In this document: piece by piece, positions 1 to 41,201 of the stretch
How the letters are laid out: each line of letters begins with the position of its first letter
How positions within the stretch are numbered: position 1 is the stretch's first letter
DNA from: Bettongia penicillata ogilbyi
Taxonomy: Eukaryota > Chordata > Mammalia > Diprotodontia > Potoroidae
Direction: 5' to 3'
Assembly (NCBI GenBank): GCA_023548195.1
Contig: JAJHZJ010000311.1
Location: forward strand, 4,611,919 to 4,675,918
Length of the DNA: 64,000 nt
Made by a program: the position numbers and the translations under genes
Notes under the pieces: generated by a model
Databases searched by the model: none
What the model saw: the letters and a program-made list of their open reading frames with translations, nothing else
What the model was told of the DNA's origin: nothing

Positions 1-1378
1 AACCAGAGGGCAAAATAAATATTGAAAGAATCCACCAATCACCTTCTGAAAGAGATCCGAAAAGAAAACTCCTAGGAATATTGTAGCCAAATTCCAGAGT
101 TCCCAGGTCAAGGAGAAAATATTGCAAGCAGCTAGAAAAAAACAATTCAAGTATTGTATAAATACAATCAGGATAACACAAGATCTAGCAGCTTCTACAT
201 TAAGGGATAAAAGGGTTTGGAATATGATATTCCAGAAGTCAAAGGAACTAGGATTAAAACCAAGAATCACCTACCCAGCAAAACTGAGTATAATACTTTA
301 AGGGAAAAAATGGTCATTCAATGAAACAGAGGACTTTCACTCATTCTTGATGAAAAGACCAGAACTGAAGAAAAAATTTGACTTTCAAACACAAGAATCA
401 AGAGAAGCATGAAACGGTAAACAGGAAAAAGAAATCATAAGGGACTTTCTAAAGTTGAACTGTTTACATTCCTACATGGAAAGATAATATTTGCAACTCT
501 TGAAATTTTTCTCAGTATCTGGATAGTTGGAGGGATTACACACACACAGCACACAGGAGTTGAATAAGAAGGGATGAAATAAAAAAAATAAAATTAAGGG
601 ATGAGAGGTATATGTTGGGAGGAGAAAGGAAGAAATGGAAAGGGGCAAATTATCTCTCATAAAAGAGGCAAGAAAAAGCTTTTTCAATGGAGGAGGTGAG
701 AGAGAAAAATGAAGCTTACTCTCATCCTATTTGGCTTAAGGAGGGAATAACATGTTCACTCAATTTGGTATGCAAATCTATCTTATATTACAGGAAAGTA
801 AGGGAGAAAGTGCTAAGTGGGGTGGGGAGATGATAGAAGGGAGGGCAAATGGGAGGAAGGAGTAATTAGAAGTAATCACTTTAGGGGAGGGACAAGGTCA
901 AAAGAGAGAATAGAACAAATGGGGCACAGGAAAGGATGGGAGAAATATAGTTAATATTACACAATATGACTATCATGGAAGTCATTTGCAAAACTACCCA
1001 TACATAGCCGACATTGATTTCCTTGCCTTCTCAGTGGGGATGGGTGGGGAGGGAGGCAGGGAGAGAAGTTGGAACTCAAAGTTTTAGGAATAAATGTTGA
1101 GAATTGTTTTTGCATACAAGTGGGAAATAAGAAATGCAGGTAATGGGGTATAAAAATGTATCTTGCCCTACAAGAAAAGAGAGAAAATGAGCCAAAGGAA
1201 GGGAGAGGTATGACAGAAGGGAGGGAAGATTGAGGGAAGGGGTATTCAGAATGCACGGCATTTTGTGGTGGGGGAAAGAGAGTGATGGGGAGAAAATTTG
1301 GAACTCAAAATTTTGTGGAAATGAATGTTTAATATTAAAAATAAATAGAAAGAAAAAAAATGAGAATAAAATTTTAAA
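1..1378 (+). mobile_element. HAL1-like (ORF1-only) L1-derived LINE, 3' part
   Basis: The first 300 bases translate (frame 2) into the C-terminal domain of an L1 ORF1 protein, the RNA-binding chaperone. The diagnostic stretch is the phrase RITYPAKLS near 263-289, after a conserved KEKILQAARKK segment. The frame stops at 299-301, and a second frame carries on the ORF1-like tail to a stop at 410-412. No ORF2 (endonuclease/RT) follows. Instead there is about 960 bp of purine-rich 3' UTR and an A-rich end near 1340-1378. ORF1 followed directly by a 3' UTR is the hallmark of HAL1 ('half-L1') elements; an ordinary L1 with an internal deletion is the alternative. The 5' part lies outside the window. 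Confidence 0.7.
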
Positions 1379-1684
1379 ATCCTCTAGTGAAGAAGGCAAG
1401 ATGGCACACCTTTCCAAACACAATGTTTTTATACTATGACCACTGACTAATGCCAAGACTCCCCCTGGACCAAGATACACTATCTTTGTACGTAATCTTT
1501 CTTAGCACTGGACAAAAACCACCTAGGAATCTAGCAAGGCCTACTAGCAGCTAACTTTGCACCCAGGAATAGATAAGAACTAAAGGAGGCCTGCAAATGG
1601 TTCACAGCTGAGTTCTAATTTGGCTGAGCTGTCTATATAAGGGGTTAAAGAGGTACTGAGGTTCTATTAAAACCTGCCCTGCAT

Positions 1685-1990
1685 AGATTGGTGAATGACT
1701 AAACAAACTGTGGTACATACATGTAATGGAAATAATACTCTGCTCTAAGAAATGAGAAGTAGGACAAAGGTGGAGAAGCATAGAAAGATACACACAAACT
1801 TACACAAAGTGAAGACCAGGAAGGTCACATATATATATATACTATGACTACAACAATATTAATAAGTGAATAACAACCACAAAATAATTGAAAATAAATG
1901 CTGAAAAATTTTAAAACAAGCTTGACTCAAAGAAAAAAGAGGAGAAACCGTCTCCTTGTATTCCTTTGCACTAATGGGGGCCCCCTGTGT
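1685..1990 (+). mobile_element. L1 3'-end fragment
   Basis: This stretch resembles the 3' end of marsupial L1: a degraded 'aatgactaaacaaactgtgg' and 'gtaatggaaataatactctg' block, then an A-rich tail around 1880-1915. It is clearly related to the better preserved copies at 9862-10546 and 35450-35560. Between 1379 and 1684 I see nothing recognisable. Confidence 0.55.
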
Positions 1991-2436
1991 TTGGAAGATT
2001 GCATAAAATGTCAAATATTTTCCCCACTTATTGGGCAATTTTGCTGAATTCTTTTCTCTTAAAAAATCTTTGTTGTAAGGGATTTCTATCTGGGAGGGAG
2101 AAGGTCGAGATACAGGAGGGAAATCTAGGTGAGGTAAAAATAAAAGATATTGATGAAAATATATTAAAAATGAAATACTAAATCTGAATGGGAGAGTTTA
2201 AGACGAATTACATTCACTGTCAAAATACCTTTTTCAAACTTCATATCCTACTTCTCCTTCCGCTGAAACCCAAAGCTAAAGCTCTGTTTTCTTGACTTTC
2301 TAGACCCTAATTTTCACCTCTGAAAACTGGAACCAAAGTTTGTCCTCCATTTTTCCATGAAACATGAAGAGGAGTTGAGGTCACTGAGATTAATAAATGG
2401 TACAACTGAATAGAGACCTACCTGAATCTCTTTCTT

Positions 2437-2545
2437 TGGGTCAACAAGCACTTATTAAGTGCCTACCAGACTAAGCACTGGAGATAAAAGAAAGACAAAA
2501 GGCTGTTTCCGCTGTCAAGGACTTTGCAGTCTGAGGCAGTTAGAG
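2437..2545 (+). repeat. Interspersed repeat fragment, MIR/L2-like
   Basis: The words 'aagcacttattaagtgccta' and 'ctaagcactggagataaa' belong to a repeat seen again, more degraded, at 16140-16200, 29450-29570 and 56960-57070. Family assignment is by eye only. The rest of 1991-2950 shows only A/T-rich and G-rich low complexity. Confidence 0.45.
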
Positions 2546-3084
2546 AGATGATGGAATGGATGTAGGACGAAACCCACCATTTACTGGACAAGACCAACAT
2601 GAGAATGCGCTTTGCTTCACTCTACTGGCTACAAGGGATTTTCTTTCTTTCCTCTCCCCCTCCCAGTGGGGGTGAGGGTTGTGGCGGGGGAGGGGAATAA
2701 TATTCTTTAATTGAGAAAAACTAATTTTTTAAAAAAAGAAAGATTTGGACAACCTCTAAATTTCCTACCAGCTGTAAAACTACATTTTTATTTATGTATT
2801 ATTTATATATTACATATTATGAATTTATTACGGATCATCCCATGGGAGGTGGGGAGGTGGTGGTGGTGGGGGGATTGATTTTTGCTCACTGAAAAAAACA
2901 ATTTAAGAAAAGCTCCGGACAGCCTCTAAATTCCGTCCCTGCCGCAAAAGTGAACTGAAGTCATGGGAGGGGGCTCCGCTAAAACTTACCTCCTTCCTTT
3001 CACACGGAGGGGACCGGCCCCCCCTCCCTTCCCCCTCCCTTGCGCGCTCGGCAAAGCCTGGAAGCAGAGCTACCTGCCTGGAGA

Positions 3085-3245
3085 GGAGCCTTCACACAGT
3101 AAGTGTCTATTCCCGCCGGAGCTTCCGGAAGACCCAGGTTCGAATCCCGACTCCGCACTAAGGAGGTTAGCCGCCTTCCCCTCCTCAGGCCGCGGCCCCC
3201 GTCAGATGAGGGCACTAAGCAGCGGGCTCGGTTTCCCCATCTGAA
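3085..3245 (+). repeat. MIR-like SINE inside the CpG island
   Basis: A tRNA-type B-box word GGTTCGAATCC at 3137-3147 is followed by a GC-shifted MIR-like body and the typical 'ggtttccccatctgaaa' near 3229. The order matches a MIR (tRNA-derived) SINE. It is not a tRNA gene: no cloverleaf or A box in the right place is visible. Confidence 0.5.
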
Positions 3246-3971
3246 ATCAGAGGTCTCTGGGGGCTGGGAGGGCTACGGCAAGGGCTGGGCGCGCCCGGGG
3301 AGCTTCTGTTGTTTACTCCTATTCCGGCGGCAGGCACCTTCGGAAAGCGAGCTTTTCTTACTGGCACGACCCGGGCCCTGCCCCGGACGCTCGCCCGCCC
3401 CGCCGCCCGGGCTCCCCGTCCTGCCCGCAGGACGCGCCCCCTCGCTTCGCCCGCTCGCCTCGCAGGCCGCTCGCCGCCCCGGGGTGCGCGGGTGGGGGAT
3501 GGGGAGCGGGCACCTCCGGGCTGGAAGCAGGGAGGGCAGCAGCTCGGCCGCCCAGGAGCGGGGGTGCCTCCCTCCGGCCGCAAGCAGGCGGCCCCGCCAC
3601 CGGGAAGCATCAGGTCGGTGGTCGCCCCAATTCTCAGCCCCGTGCCCCTCGCCCGCGCCCCCCGCCTGGGGAGGGGGCCGAGCGGGCCCTCGCGCCCCCG
3701 CCCTGCCTGCCTCGGCGCCCCTTTTTGAGGGCGCGCCCCATCCCCCCGACGCCCCTCAGAGAGGGGCCCCCGAGCCCGCCCGGCAGCCCCACGTCCCGGA
3801 GCCCCCGCTGTCGCTACCGCCGGCCCGACCCCCGGCCCTGCAGAGGTGGGGGCGCTTGCCCCCCGTTTTCTCCTCAGCGAAGACTCGGGCCCCGGTAGAT
3901 GGGACGGCGGCGGGGGCGGCGGCGGCGGCGGCGCAGGAGGCGGCCCCGGCCCCGGGCTCGGCCCGAGCTCT

Positions 3972-3981
3972 CGCCATCTTG
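3972..3981 (+). promoter_or_regulatory. Upstream YY1-type motif (CGCCATCTTG)
   Basis: CGCCATCTTG matches the YY1 core. It lies about 350 bp upstream of a second, better match in the same orientation, 28 bp before an ATG in a GCCGCC context (4009-4011), and about 140 bp before a donor-like GAG/GTAGGC (junction 4123/4124). It may mark an alternative start site; there is no transcript evidence in hand. Confidence 0.5.
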
Positions 3982-4304
3982 AGGGGAGGAGGAGCCGCGG
4001 CTGCCGCCATGCGGGGAGGCAGGGAAAGAGGGAGGGCGGCAGCGAGGGAGGGGGCGCGGCGGCGGAGTTGGCTCGGCCCGGTCGGCGGCTTCGGCGGCGC
4101 CATGAGAGCGGGGAGCGGCGGAGGTAGGCCGGGCGCAGCCGGGACACCGGGCGGGCTGGCTGGCGGGCGCGCCGGGGCGGAGCGCGGCGTGGAGGCCCGA
4201 GGGGAATTTGCTGAGGGGGCCCCGGTGGCCCTGGGGCAGGACTGGGCCGGGCCCGGCCGGGCCGGGGAGGGCAGGGCCGGGGGGCGGGCGGGCGGAGGGT
4301 TTCG

Positions 4305-4418
4305 GGGAGGAAGGAACCGCCGCCATCTTGGGAGCTTCGAGTCAACAATAAAGGAGCCGGGGACCCTGGCGGCGGCGGCCTCGGCGCCGTGACTCAGGCC
4401 CCAGCCGCGGCCAGCGGG
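4305..4418 (+). other. DDX6: Candidate non-coding exon 1 of DDX6
   Basis: The segment follows the YY1 site, contains no ATG, and ends at a good donor, GCGGG/GTGAGG (junction 4418/4419). Spliced to the acceptor at 6974/6975 it would give a 5' leader of about 385 nt without upstream start codons. The 5' boundary is a guess from the YY1 position. A second donor-like site at 4123/4124 could define an alternative first exon. Confidence 0.5.
4319..4330 (+). promoter_or_regulatory. YY1 motif (GCCGCCATCTTG), probable start-site element
   Basis: This is a consensus-quality YY1 site. In TATA-less CpG promoters, YY1 sites in this orientation commonly sit just downstream of the transcription start. That would place the DDX6 start near 4300-4320, inside the island and directly before the candidate exon 1. 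YY1 motif and orientation are seen; the start-site position is inferred. Confidence 0.6.
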
Positions 4419-6974
4419 GTGAGGCGCCGGTCTCGGCCGCTGGCGAGGCGCCGGGGCTGCGGGAAGCGGGCCGGGCCCGTCAGGGGAGGGGGCGCTCTGG
4501 GGCGGAGGCCCGAGGCCCGCCGGGGGCCTCGGGGGCTGCCTAGGAGGCGGCGGGGGCCGTGAGGGGCAGAATCCGGAGCCGAGGGCCGAGGGGGGCCTGG
4601 GGCCGGGGACCGAACAGGGCGAGGAGCGGGCCCGCGCCGGTGACAGCTTTATAGGGACTGGGGGACATGGGGGACGTGGCGCCCCCGTACCGGGGCGGCG
4701 GGGGGGCATACTGCGACTCTCAACCCTCCCCCCGCGCGTGGCCAGTCGGGGGTGCTGGAGTGCCCTCGGTGGGCTGAGCGGGGAAGGGGTGACCCTGTAG
4801 GCCCCCGGGGGGGGGGAATCCCCATTGTTTCCCGCTGGCTGAGCTGGCGGGGCCGCGGCTGCTCCGCCAGTGTTGCGCAGATCCCATTGCAGGGCGCCAG
4901 CCTCTTTTGTTTTTAAGCCCAAGGAAGCGGCTCGGGATGGAAAATAACCGAGAGATGAGCGACCCAAGGGCGGGGGGTGTCCCCAGAGTCGTGGTGCACT
5001 TCTCCCTTCGGCTGCCCCCCACTTCTTTCTCCGCTCCATCCTTCCCTCAGAATTAAAGCCCCCGCCGTGGCAAACAAAAGCTCGTGGGGCCGAGGAGTTT
5101 TGGGGTGTGAGGCTGTCATCCGCGAGCTCTCCGTAGGAAACGCTGCCATTAACTCAGCCTTCCTCGTCTGCGTCGCAGGCTTATTTTTGAAAATGCAGGC
5201 ACGAAACTTGGAGACGGAAGTGGGTCTGCTAAGGAAAAGGGTGGGAGGAGTGCTCTCGTCTCCTGTGAAACTGCCGTGGGGGCTCTTCCCTGGTAAGCGT
5301 GGGGCGGCTGGGCCAGGGTCCCGGTGGCGAGAGCAGCCGGGGCGCCCCGTTGCCGGCGGCAGCGTGATGCCTGGACAGGCGGCCCCTCGCCGGCGCTCGC
5401 CACCCTCCCCACCTCCGGGTGAAGGAGGGGGTGATGTCGGTCGTCCCGGGGTTAGCCTGTCAAAACAGGAAGCTGTGTGTTGCAGAAGTGGGACCAGCCG
5501 GTCCGCTTAGCAGCAGGGCCCGAAGACGGGGGCAGCGTTTTCTTCTCGGTCTGTTGACCAGAATTCTGACTTTTTTATGAGCACACCGGTGTTCAGTAAA
5601 AACTACACAGCATTCTCTTTAGAAGATGAGTTTCAGAGTTAGGGAACATCTTTCTAATAAGTTTCGTTGTATTATCCGAATTTCAGAAGCTCTCTTTGTC
5701 ATCTTTTTTATTACACGTTCCTTTTGTTTGCAGAATGTAGCAGAGTAAAGCAATGAGCCTTTGTATTGCCTGTTAGACCAAATGTCATTTACTGTATTTT
5801 TTAAAAGTACAAATGACTTAGCCTTTTTGATAGCTAATCTTAGTTTTAGGAAGGTAGCATAGTCTGGATTAACAGTTTGATTTTTTTTCTGACGTTTTTA
5901 AAGTTTACATGCTTAGTATTTCTTAGAACCACGATTTGGTTGTTTTTGTAAAAAGGAAGTAGTTTCCTTTCTTCTGTGCTTTTTGTTTACTGTAATACGT
6001 GCAGTGTAAACTTGGATATGGCACTTTTAAAATACAAAGCTTTCTTTGAATTAAAATTTTAATTATTTAGATAAGTCTTTTAAGTTTTCTGGTCAGTTTC
6101 CAAACAGAAGTCTATATTTTAAATTCTTAGAGATAATACGTTTATTCCAATTGACATTTGACTTCCTCTAGTACTACTTAAAAGAACAACTCCCCCAAAA
6201 AAGACATTCCTTTTCATAAAGTAGGAATCCTAAGTCGCAGATGAAATTTATATGGACATGATTTTTTTTTTTTGCCAGATACTGTCAAATTGAAACCTGT
6301 AGCTTATTAAGCTTTTCAAGACCCTGTTTGTTACCTGAAACAGAACACAAAGCAAATGAATTGTCCAACCATATTCGTTGATGGATTTATGTCATGTAAA
6401 TGTTGTTAGAATATAATTTGGAGTTGTAAAACAACTTTTAGATAAAATTAATGCTGATACAGTCACTGGTTTCCTAATCATCAATAATTATAGCTAGCAT
6501 TTACATAGTGCTTCAGAGTTTGCAAAGTACCTTACAGATATTCTTACTTTATCTTGCAACAACCCTGGGAGGTAGGTGCTTTTTATTATCCCCACTTTAC
6601 TGAAGAGGAAATTGAGACAGATAAGGGTTAAGTGAGTTGCTCAAGGTCACACAGTGAGATTTGAACTCAGATCTTCCCCACCTCAGCTTTAATACTCTAT
6701 CCCTGAGTGTTTAATTTGTATTTAAGAGACTTAAATTTGACATTAACCTGTTTTGCCTGAATGTTACTTTGGTTGAGGGACAGAATGTTGTCTTCGCAAC
6801 TGTTTTCTTTGCCCTGGCTGAAGGTTAGATCTAAATATAAGTTTATACTGACTTTTTAAATGATAAAGATTGTATAAATCTTGGTTTAGATGGGTTTTGA
6901 TTTAGAGGTTTAAAAGAAAAAGCATACTGTTATTTAATTTCATATAATTGATTGTTGTTTTCTTTTCCTTTCAG
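4419..6974 (+). other. DDX6: DDX6 intron 1 (5' UTR intron)
   Basis: It runs from the candidate donor at 4419 to the polypyrimidine tract and CAG before 6975. The first kilobase is CpG island; the rest is AT-rich. The only repeat I recognise is the MIR-like SINE at 6480-6705. No other gene is visible. Confidence 0.5.
6480..6705 (+). repeat. MIR-like SINE in intron 1
   Basis: It runs from 'agctagcatttacatagtgc' through 'aacaaccctgggaggtaggt' and 'aaggtcacacagtgagattt' to a degraded end near 6705. This is the classic MIR/CORE-SINE order. Confidence 0.75.
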
Positions 6975-37682
<30,708 letters not shown>

Positions 37683-38269
37683 CAAGCATGTGCGTACTTG
37701 ACTTTATTTCTGAATCAGAAGAGTAACAGAAATAAAAAGAAGAAAATTATCCTTTCATGTTTTCCCCAGGAAAAGTCTTCTGTCCCATTCACAACATGTA
37801 ACAAAACAGAAGAAACTCCAGTAGTGAACCTCCCGCCTGGTTCAGCAAGCAGACATGTGTATCTCTAGTGAGACTGACCTCTGTAGGGATCACTGAACTT
37901 GGGTCTTGCATGCAGCCTGCTTGGTGCAGTTAACAGTGTGTATCAAAATGGAGTGTTCATTTGGAGAGACCAGATTTTAAAATAATTTTCAACATGTAAT
38001 TATATGAAATATCTTTGGAGTTTGTCATGATAGAACTAAATTGTTTTTAAAAAAATATACATTTGTGAGAAGATGCAAAATTATGAGGCTATTTGATAAT
38101 TCTATGTGAAAAGGCATATATTCTGCCTTCCCTTTTTTTTAACTTCATCACTGCTACTAGCATTTACTCACTGACTGCTGGCATTTGCATTAACAAATCA
38201 GATAAGATCAGTTATTACTGTATCACAAGAAAATTAAATGAATAATTAGGAGCTTACTGTGACTACCTG

Positions 38270-38276
38270 CTACCTC
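38270..38276 (+). promoter_or_regulatory. let-7 seed match (CTACCTC) in the 3' UTR
   Basis: A 7-mer complementary to let-7 bases 2-8. A single 7-mer in 5.4 kb has a substantial chance of occurring randomly, so this is only a candidate. Confidence 0.3.
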
Positions 38277-38723
38277 TTTCATATTCTCTCATTTTTACTT
38301 AGAGGGATTGAGTTTTATTGCCGTGATTGATTTTAAATAGTTTTAACTGTTTAAAAAACCTTTCTCCTAAATTAGCTGTCAAAATTTTGAAACATTATTC
38401 TTCCTTCCTGCCGTGAAATTTCAAGCAGACCCAATTTAGATTTATAAGATATCTTTCTTTTGGTTTAATTACTATAAATTGCCTTCAATATTGAGAAATG
38501 TCTTTGAGAAATGTTGCTGCAGAGGATTAATACAATCATGATACTTCTAATTTCTGTTTGGGGTGCCTAGCCAAAACTTCTCCTTATCCTGAAAAAGGAG
38601 ATTGCCCTAGGGGGGACAGAAATTCATTGGGAACTGCTAGAGAAAACACACTGACTGGATCATAAATAGCTAGAGACAACTTGGGCTGTTCCATTTAAAA
38701 GGATAGATTTTTATGGTCCTATT

Positions 38724-38730
38724 TTGCACT
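38724..38730 (+). promoter_or_regulatory. miR-130/301 seed match (TTGCACT), first of two
   Basis: TTGCACT recurs at 38977-38983, so the two sites lie about 250 nt apart. Paired sites raise interest slightly; conservation would decide. Confidence 0.3.
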
Positions 38731-39484
38731 TGTTTTGGGGCATTAATTTCCTATTTCTCCCCTTTCCTTAGGCTTTGATAAACTACAGAAGCCCATCTGG
38801 ATCTGTGACACATCGTTTCTTTGGGAATGCTCTTCTCTTTGTGGGTTTTTCGTCTTCTTTTCATTTTGGAACTATGAAGACTTAAAAAAGAGCTCAGACT
38901 TTTTTTTTTCTTTTTAATCTGGCGGAGAGGAGAAAAAAGCTAAAAAGAAGGAATATACCTTTTTTGTTCCACTTGTTTGCACTGTGTGCTGACTGAACAT
39001 TAGTTGCACTAACTGCTGGTTTTAAAAAATTTCTTCTGGGAGGCAGGGGAAGGAGGGGAAAAAAAAGGAAGAGGAGGGGAGAAACCCTGAAAAGAGAAGA
39101 ATCTTGATAAACACAAGCTTGTCTACAATTTCAAAATTCTCCAAGAGTTGACTAGGAGTGCATTTCAACTTCTCCCTGGTTCTCATCCGTTTTTAAGCCT
39201 AAAGAGCTTGTTACTTATTTGTGCGAAGTGCCTTATGCTATGAGACCATTCAGAATATCATCTTTCAGACACAGCCCAAGGAATCAACAATGGCAATTCT
39301 TTCTTTTTTTTTCCTCTCCCCATCCCTTTTTGGTTTCAGGTCAGTCTCCTTCCCTTCCCCTCCTCATTCACCCAAATACTCAAGCCCAGGGCTGGGAAAT
39401 GAAACATATTGGTAATGTTAAACACTTGTTTTTTGTTTGGTTTTTCATCGGAGGAGTTGATATGCAACAGCAGTTCACCCGTAC

Positions 39485-39492
39485 TGTAAATA
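39485..39492 (+). promoter_or_regulatory. Pumilio response element TGTAAATA (1 of 3)
   Basis: Exact match to the PUF consensus UGUANAUA on the mRNA strand. The other two exact matches are at 39758-39765 and 41194-41201. Confidence 0.55.
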
Positions 39493-39757
39493 CATGTATT
39501 TAAAAAAAAACCCAAGTAAAAAATTCTGGGCTGAGTAGGTGCAACATCATCGCTCCCGAAGGAAAGAGCAGTCTATCATTGCAGGAGCCATATGACAAGC
39601 CTTTGTGCTCTTTAGCAGAACACTAAAGACTGATTTACATAAGCCTCCATTGGTAGTTATGGCACTTGATGTGTAGACATGTCAGAGCCTTGACCCTCTT
39701 TCCTCTGTGGCAAAGCGTGTCCCATAGAAAATTGGATGTGTATACTTGTATAAACTT

Positions 39758-39765
39758 TGTAAATA
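39758..39765 (+). promoter_or_regulatory. Pumilio response element TGTAAATA (2 of 3)
   Basis: Exact UGUANAUA match 273 nt after the first. Confidence 0.55.
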
Positions 39766-41193
39766 TGTTTTTTTTCTGGGTTCATATATAACTTTTTTTT
39801 TATGAAGGTTGCTGGGATTAAGGGGTTAGACTGATTATGGGAGCAGCTAAAGATGAGAGGGGCTCAGTTTTTCGCAACACTAAACTCTAAAAAGTGCTCC
39901 AGCCTCTTACTGTAGAAGAGCAGGCCTCTGTGGGGGAATCCCAGAGTTGAGAAGGGGACCCTTGGGTGGGTGATGAGGGGTATTCACTGATACTTGCTGC
40001 CACACTGCTCTACCTAGTACTGTGGAGGAGTCCTACAGATAGAACAAGGAAGCTTCAAAAATGTATGGCTCAAGATGTTTTTGAGATGCTTTCTGACATT
40101 CCTCCCTCCCCCTCTTTAAAAAAAAAGACAAAAAACAAAAAATTCCGTAGACTACATGCTCTGAAAAAGGGGGGTAAAGACAAATCTACCTTGGCAGTGT
40201 AACAATTCTAGCAGGTGGCAGTATTTTTGAGCAGTCTATATAAAGCACAGGTTTAAGTTTCAGAATATTAGAAGACACCAGTTTATTCATATAAACTGAT
40301 AGTTCTGGAGCCTTTTATCTGTGGGTCATCTCTTGTACGCATGTGTCGCCCCAAAACACCTCAATACATGGATTTTGCGTAGAGATGGGCAGACCCTGAG
40401 ACCTGCTTGCCATCATGTGTTTTGGCGTGAGTTGCTGCCTGTCACTCTGCATTGTACATTGCTGGCAAATGCTTTGTGGTCAGTAGTGTTGCTTTAGATT
40501 GTGCCCCTCCCAACATGCTTGATGTTTGGCCTGATCTCCAGGCAAAAGGAGGGAGAGGAATCAAAACCAGTCAACTTTTCTGCTGTTTTGTTGTTGTGGG
40601 GGGGGAGGGGTTTCTTTTCTCTTTTTTTTTTAAATTCCCTTTTTCACCCAGTGTGTTGTAGTCGGTCAGGAGGCACCTTCAAACCACCGTCTCACAGCTC
40701 CCCCACACTAAGGCAGTCGTTCTGGATCCATTGTTTTTCCAGAACCTTAATATGTTGCAATCAGATCCTACGTATTTTTCCATGTTCGTCACTTGGACAA
40801 AAGAATTGATCTTAGGGGTTATGGTTTTTTTTCCCCTCTGCCTTTATTTACTTTATTCTAAACAAAGTTATTTGTAGACCGATCAGAAACCTGACCCATG
40901 CCTCCTGATCAGACCAAACAGTGATTCTTTTCCAACTGTAGCAAGAGCTGCACAGTACAAACTCAGACAGTAATTAGAGCTATATGAGCCACATACTGTC
41001 TGTCCAACCAATATTAGGTACTAAATGTAAACGATAATTTAGGAAATAACTTTTTTGGGGAGGGAGGGAATTTACAGGTAACAGATTTTGACCAAATTTG
41101 AAAATTCTTACCCTTGTACTGAAGCAGCTCATTTTTTTTTTCTTACGGCGAGACAAGAGGGATCATTTAATACAACAGAGATGGAGAAGCAAA

Positions 41194-41201
41194 TGTAAAT
41201 A
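41194..41201 (+). promoter_or_regulatory. Pumilio response element TGTAAATA (3 of 3)
   Basis: Third exact match, in an A-rich context that should be poorly structured. Confidence 0.5.

Larger units (their letters stand above)
2950..5560. promoter_or_regulatory. CpG island covering the DDX6 promoter
   Basis: Base composition changes abruptly from AT-rich to strongly GC-rich with dense CpG, peaking at 3360-4720, and falls back after about 5560. No TATA box is evident. The island sits about 3 kb 5' of the first coding exon of DDX6 and contains the candidate non-coding first exon. This is the usual arrangement for a housekeeping promoter. Long open frames on both strands here (up to 429 codons) are explained by the scarcity of stops in GC-rich DNA; they show no recognisable domain. 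Confidence 0.85.

Noticed and set aside
3137..3147. tRNA gene suggested by GGTTCGAATCC
   Set aside because: No matching A box, acceptor stem or cloverleaf; fits a MIR SINE.
2963..5510. Long overlapping open frames on both strands (up to 429 codons) in the GC-rich block
   Set aside because: Low-complexity Pro/Arg/Gly/Ala translation on both strands, no domain; explained by few stop codons in a CpG island.
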